Part shown: positions 5,063 through 7,324 of the stretch, piece by piece
Layout of the letters: every line of letters begins with the position of its first letter
Position numbering within the stretch: the first letter of the stretch is position 1
DNA from: Candidatus Latescibacterota bacterium
GTDB taxonomy: Bacteria > JAAXHH01 > JACQVL01
Reading direction: 5' to 3'
NCBI GenBank assembly: GCA_016209865.1
Contig: JACQVL010000144.1
Location: 1-7,324, forward strand
DNA: 7,324 nt
Made by a program: the position numbers and the translations under genes
The notes under the pieces: generated by a model
Told to the model about the DNA's origin: nothing
Databases searched by the model: none
What the model saw: only the letters and a program-made list of their open reading frames with translations

Positions 5063-6274
5063 TCAGTCCCTCCTCTCGGTCGAGTCGGCCGAGGCGAGCG
5101 ACACTTTTGTGCCCGACTTGATGTCGGTCGCAGACCCGACGAGGACGAGATCACCCGGCTGTAAGCCGCCGGTGACTCCCACTCGCCCGGTCGCCATATC
5201 CTGCAGGCCGGGCGTCACCGGGACGGCGGTCACCTGTCCGCCCGCGACCCGGTAGACGACCTGTCCTGAACCTCCCGGTCTGATCGCGTCGGCCGGGACG
5301 AGCAGGCTGTTTGCCGTCCGCCCGGTGACGATCCGGCCGGTGGCGAACAGCCCGCCGATCAGCTCATGCGTCGAGTTGGGAACCTGCACGTACACCGTGA
5401 CCTGCCGGGTGGCCGGGTCGGCGGCCGGGTTGATCCGGGCGATTTTTCCCTCGAACCGGCGTCCCTGGTAGCCTTCGACGCGGAACGAGACGGGCATCCC
5501 GGCCCGGACCTGTCCCAAATCCTCGGACGAGATCGAGGCGGTCAGTTCCATCAGGCTGGGGTCGACGACGGTCAAGACGACATCATTCTCGCCCACATGG
5601 TCGCCCGGCTCGACCGCCCGTTTGCTGACGATGCCCGTGATGGGGGATGGGAATTTCGCGTCCGCCACCACTTTCCGCATCTCGTGCGCCCGTGCGAGCC
5701 GTAGGGTGACCTGCGCCTGGGCCGCATCCACGGCGGCCTGGGCGTTCTCAAGGTCTCGCGGAGCGACCGCTCCTTCGCTCAGCAACCGTTGAGTCCGTTC
5801 GAGATTACTCTGCGCGTTCTTCAGGGCGACCTGCGCCGACGTCAGTTCCGCCTGCGCGTACTGGAGTTGGTATTCCAATTCCCGCGTGTCGAGCGCGGCG
5901 AGCGACTGGCCCTGCTTGACGGCGCTCCCTTCCTGGACGGACACGGCGATCACGTCCCCGGCGATCCGGGCTTTCACGTCCACGATCACCGCCGCCGCCA
6001 GCACTCCGCTGACCGCCGGACCGGACTCCACATCCCCTCGCGTCACCGTCGCCACGTCCGCCCGACTCAGCATCAGCGTCGGCGGGCCGGTCTCTTTGGC
6101 GTTCGGGTCAGCCCCGCCGCCGCAGCCGAGGAGGCCGACGGCGGTGAGAGCAAGCAAGAAGACATGGATTCCCGCTTTTGCGAGAATGACAGTATGGAAA
6201 GCATAGGGAAAAATTGTCGATCGTTTTATGATCTTTTTCCGAACCCCTAATCCCGAACCCCCAATCCCGCACAT
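5063..6274 (-). CDS. RND efflux adaptor (membrane-fusion protein), lipoprotein
   Basis: This HlyD/AcrA-type periplasmic adaptor links the pump to the outer-membrane duct. A lipobox LLGC (C51 from ATG 6274) follows the hydrophobic run VFLLALTAVG, so it should be lipid-anchored. First lipoyl half: about 99-129 (ARIAGDVIAVSVQEGSAVKQ). Alpha-hairpin: about 132-200, with the RLLSEGAVAPRDLE tip (163-176) resembling the TolC-contacting RLSD motif. Second lipoyl half: from FPSPITGIVSKRAVEPGD (208-225); beta-barrel and membrane-proximal domains follow. The start is uncertain. ATG 6274 gives 403 residues and an unusually long 50-residue leader containing RKKIIKR, but that leader crosses heptad array 4 and a palindromic repeat (reads VILAKAGIH). 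TTG 6316 also starts in frame. TTG 6157 leaves only 10-11 residues before the Cys, too short for a signal. Everything from the lipobox onward is secure. Confidence 0.93.
   Translation of the reverse strand: MCGIGGSGLGVRKKIIKRSTIFPYAFHTVILAKAGIHVFLLALTAVGLLGCGGGADPNAKETGPPTLMLSRADVATVTRGDVESGPAVSGVLAAAVIVDVKARIAGDVIAVSVQEGSAVKQGQSLAALDTRELEYQLQYAQAELTSAQVALKNAQSNLERTQRLLSEGAVAPRDLENAQAAVDAAQAQVTLRLARAHEMRKVVADAKFPSPITGIVSKRAVEPGDHVGENDVVLTVVDPSLMELTASISSEDLGQVRAGMPVSFRVEGYQGRRFEGKIARINPAADPATRQVTVYVQVPNSTHELIGGLFATGRIVTGRTANSLLVPADAIRPGGSGQVVYRVAGGQVTAVPVTPGLQDMATGRVGVTGGLQPGDLVLVGSATDIKSGTKVSLASADSTERRD
5068..5074 (-). promoter_or_regulatory. Ribosome binding site of the RND pump gene
   Basis: AGGAGGG on the minus strand, 8 nt before ATG 5059, lies inside the last codons of the adaptor gene. 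Its position implies that the two genes share a transcript and that pump translation is coupled to adaptor translation. Confidence 0.8.
6166..6190. repeat. Palindromic repeat of the GGATTCCCGC...GCGGGAATGAC type
   Basis: GGATTCCCGC, TTTTGC and GAGAATGAC form a hairpin (6168-6175 with 6180-6187, one mismatch, TTTT loop). This closely resembles the common bacterial intergenic repeat that yields spurious VIPAKAGI or SFPRKRES peptides. On the minus strand it is in frame with the adaptor as VILAKAGI, immediately before the hydrophobic core of the signal peptide. Confidence 0.75.
6238..6272 (-). repeat. Heptad tandem repeat 4 (CCCGAAC / CCCTAAT), at adaptor start
   Basis: Plus-strand units are TCCGAAC, CCCTAAT, CCCGAAC, CCCCAAT and CCCGCAC. 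The G-runs are on the minus (mRNA) strand and begin directly after the candidate adaptor start ATG 6274. In that frame they encode CGIGGSGLGVRK. 6239-6261 is identical over 23 bp to 1899-1921. Confidence 0.85.
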
Positions 6275-6310
6275 CCCTGTGCTCTGTGTGATGAACACAC
6301 CTCGCTCCTT

Positions 6311-6331
6311 CCGCAATCCGCATTCCGCAAT
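6311..6331. repeat. Heptad tandem repeat 5 (CCGCAAT type)
   Basis: Three 7-bp units, CCGCAAT, CCGCATT and CCGCAAT, lie in the 62-bp gap between the outer-membrane factor stop (6337) and the candidate adaptor start (6274). This is the shortest of the arrays, so support for tandem organisation is weaker than for the others. Confidence 0.6.
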
Positions 6332-6336
6332 TGATA

Positions 6337-7324
6337 TTACCTCGCCTTATCCAGTGTCGTCGATAGCCCTGACAGATTGATCCCGGCCGCTCGTTCCAGC
6401 TCGACAAGCGCGACGCTGTAGTCGTGGAGCGCCTGAGCGTGGTTGATCCGGGCCCGCTGGAGCTGGAGCCGCGAGTCAGCGACCTCGAGCTGGGTCGAGA
6501 TGCCCTGATCGTACCGGAGTTCCGCCAGACGGAGCGCTCGCTCCGCCTGCCCGATCGTCCGCTGCCGGGCGTCGATCTGGGCGCGAGCCCGGTTCAATTC
6601 CCAGTACGTCTGTTCGACCGTCAGGCCGACCGTCTCCTCGACCTGAGCGAGCCGTTCGCGGGCGAGCGCCATGTTCGCCCGTGCTTCGTTCACCTTCGCC
6701 TGCGTTCTCAGTCCATCGAAGACCGACAGGCTCATCGTCACCCCGACGCCCCAGTCGGTGCGCCAATCACCGCTTTTCGGGAAGAGACCGCTCGGAAACG
6801 CCTGCCGGTTGTAGGTCGACGACACCGCGAGCCTCGGCCACAGGTCCGCCCGGGCGATCTTGATCGCCTGGGTGCGCGCCGCTGTCTCGAACGTCGCCGC
6901 TTCGATCGCCGGACGTCCCTTGCTGCGCTGCAACAGCGCGGAGAGAGCCGGCAGACTGCCGGAGGTCTTCTCGATCATCGTGGGGTCGAGGAACCCGGAC
7001 GTCAGGGCGACCTGCGTGTTCGCCGGCAGGTTGACGAGGCGCTTCAGGTTCAACAGCGCCAACTCGTGGCGGGCGTCGGCGCTGACGACTTCCGGGACCT
7101 GATTGTCCCGCTGGACTTCCGCCTGGAGCAGGTCGAAGTCGGACAAGTTCCCCGCCTGGTGCTGGCGCTGGACGTGGTCGAGCTGGCGTTCGGCCTGGTC
7201 GAGACTCAACCGGGCGATGTCCGCCACCTGTCTGGTCAGCAGCGCGTCGTAGTACGCTTTCTTCACCTGCAGGGCGATCTCCCACTGCTGCTCCCGGAGC
7301 TGTGCATCGGCGGCATCCCGGACC
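6337..7324 (-). CDS. TolC-family outer-membrane efflux factor, 5' end missing
   Basis: This is the C-terminal 328 residues of an outer-membrane factor (OEP, PF02321), the trimeric duct for the RND system. The frame is open to the window edge, beginning VRDAADAQLREQQWEIALQ, so the signal peptide and first helices are missing; the in-frame GTG at 7266 is internal, not the start. Long amphipathic helices are visible: LTRQVADIARLSLDQAERQL, then the first-repeat end LKRLVNLPANTQV. The second repeat follows, with GRPAIEAA, ADLWPRLAVSSTYNRQ (beta-barrel strand), MSLSVFDGLRTQAKVNEARA and EQTYWELNRARAQI. It ends LSTTLDKAR. The family is usually 420-500 residues, so roughly a quarter to a third is missing. 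It is probably the first gene of the efflux operon; its promoter is outside the window. Confidence 0.92.
   Translation of the reverse strand, partial: VRDAADAQLREQQWEIALQVKKAYYDALLTRQVADIARLSLDQAERQLDHVQRQHQAGNLSDFDLLQAEVQRDNQVPEVVSADARHELALLNLKRLVNLPANTQVALTSGFLDPTMIEKTSGSLPALSALLQRSKGRPAIEAATFETAARTQAIKIARADLWPRLAVSSTYNRQAFPSGLFPKSGDWRTDWGVGVTMSLSVFDGLRTQAKVNEARANMALARERLAQVEETVGLTVEQTYWELNRARAQIDARQRTIGQAERALRLAELRYDQGISTQLEVADSRLQLQRARINHAQALHDYSVALVELERAAGINLSGLSTTLDKAR

Noticed and set aside
7264-7266. GTG as the start of the outer-membrane factor
   Set aside because: The frame continues upstream to the window edge with typical helical sequence, and the protein would lack a signal peptide and part of the first repeat.

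Overview
The window is a GC-rich bacterial chromosomal segment with one transcription direction dominating. On the minus strand, read from the right edge leftwards, lie a tripartite RND efflux operon and one further gene: a TolC-type outer-membrane factor (6337-7324, 5' end cut off by the window), a lipoprotein membrane-fusion adaptor (5063-6274), a complete HAE1-type inner-membrane RND pump (1907-5059), and a DUF1080 / 3-keto-disaccharide hydrolase-type protein (1025-1771). On the plus strand, convergent with these, is a two-gene MNT-HEPN module (241-555 and 552-938): a minimal nucleotidyltransferase and a HEPN protein overlapping by 4 bp. It is visibly AT-richer than the efflux genes and looks like an acquired accessory cassette.

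The three efflux genes form one machine. The pump takes up substrate in the inner membrane and periplasm using the proton gradient, the adaptor bridges the periplasm, and the outer-membrane factor is the exit duct. All the pump's proton-relay residues are present, so it should be functional; the substrate cannot be read from the sequence. The DUF1080 gene has its own strong ribosome binding site 136 bp beyond the pump stop. It could be a separate unit or an operon tail.

The most unusual content is between the genes. Five loci carry short tandem arrays with a strict 7-bp period but different unit sequences (GAAGAGT-like at 31-65, GGGATTC/GGGGTAC at 1821-1855, CCCGAAC/CCCTAAT at 1891-1925 and 6238-6272, CCGCAAT at 6311-6331). 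Two run into genes: one supplies the pump's stop codon and last residues, the other lies in the 5' region of the adaptor, whose apparent signal peptide also crosses a palindromic repeat of the widespread GGATTCCCGC...GCGGGAATGAC type. A different palindromic family has an inverted pair upstream of the MNT-HEPN module and a third copy downstream, bracketing it.

The organism cannot be named from this window. DUF1080 genes, HAE1 pumps, MNT-HEPN pairs and abundant intergenic repeats together fit environmental lineages such as Planctomycetes/Verrucomicrobia relatives, Poribacteria/Latescibacteria, Acidobacteria, or Nitrospirae/NC10-like groups, but this is only an impression. No tRNA, rRNA, CRISPR array, transposase or phage gene was seen.
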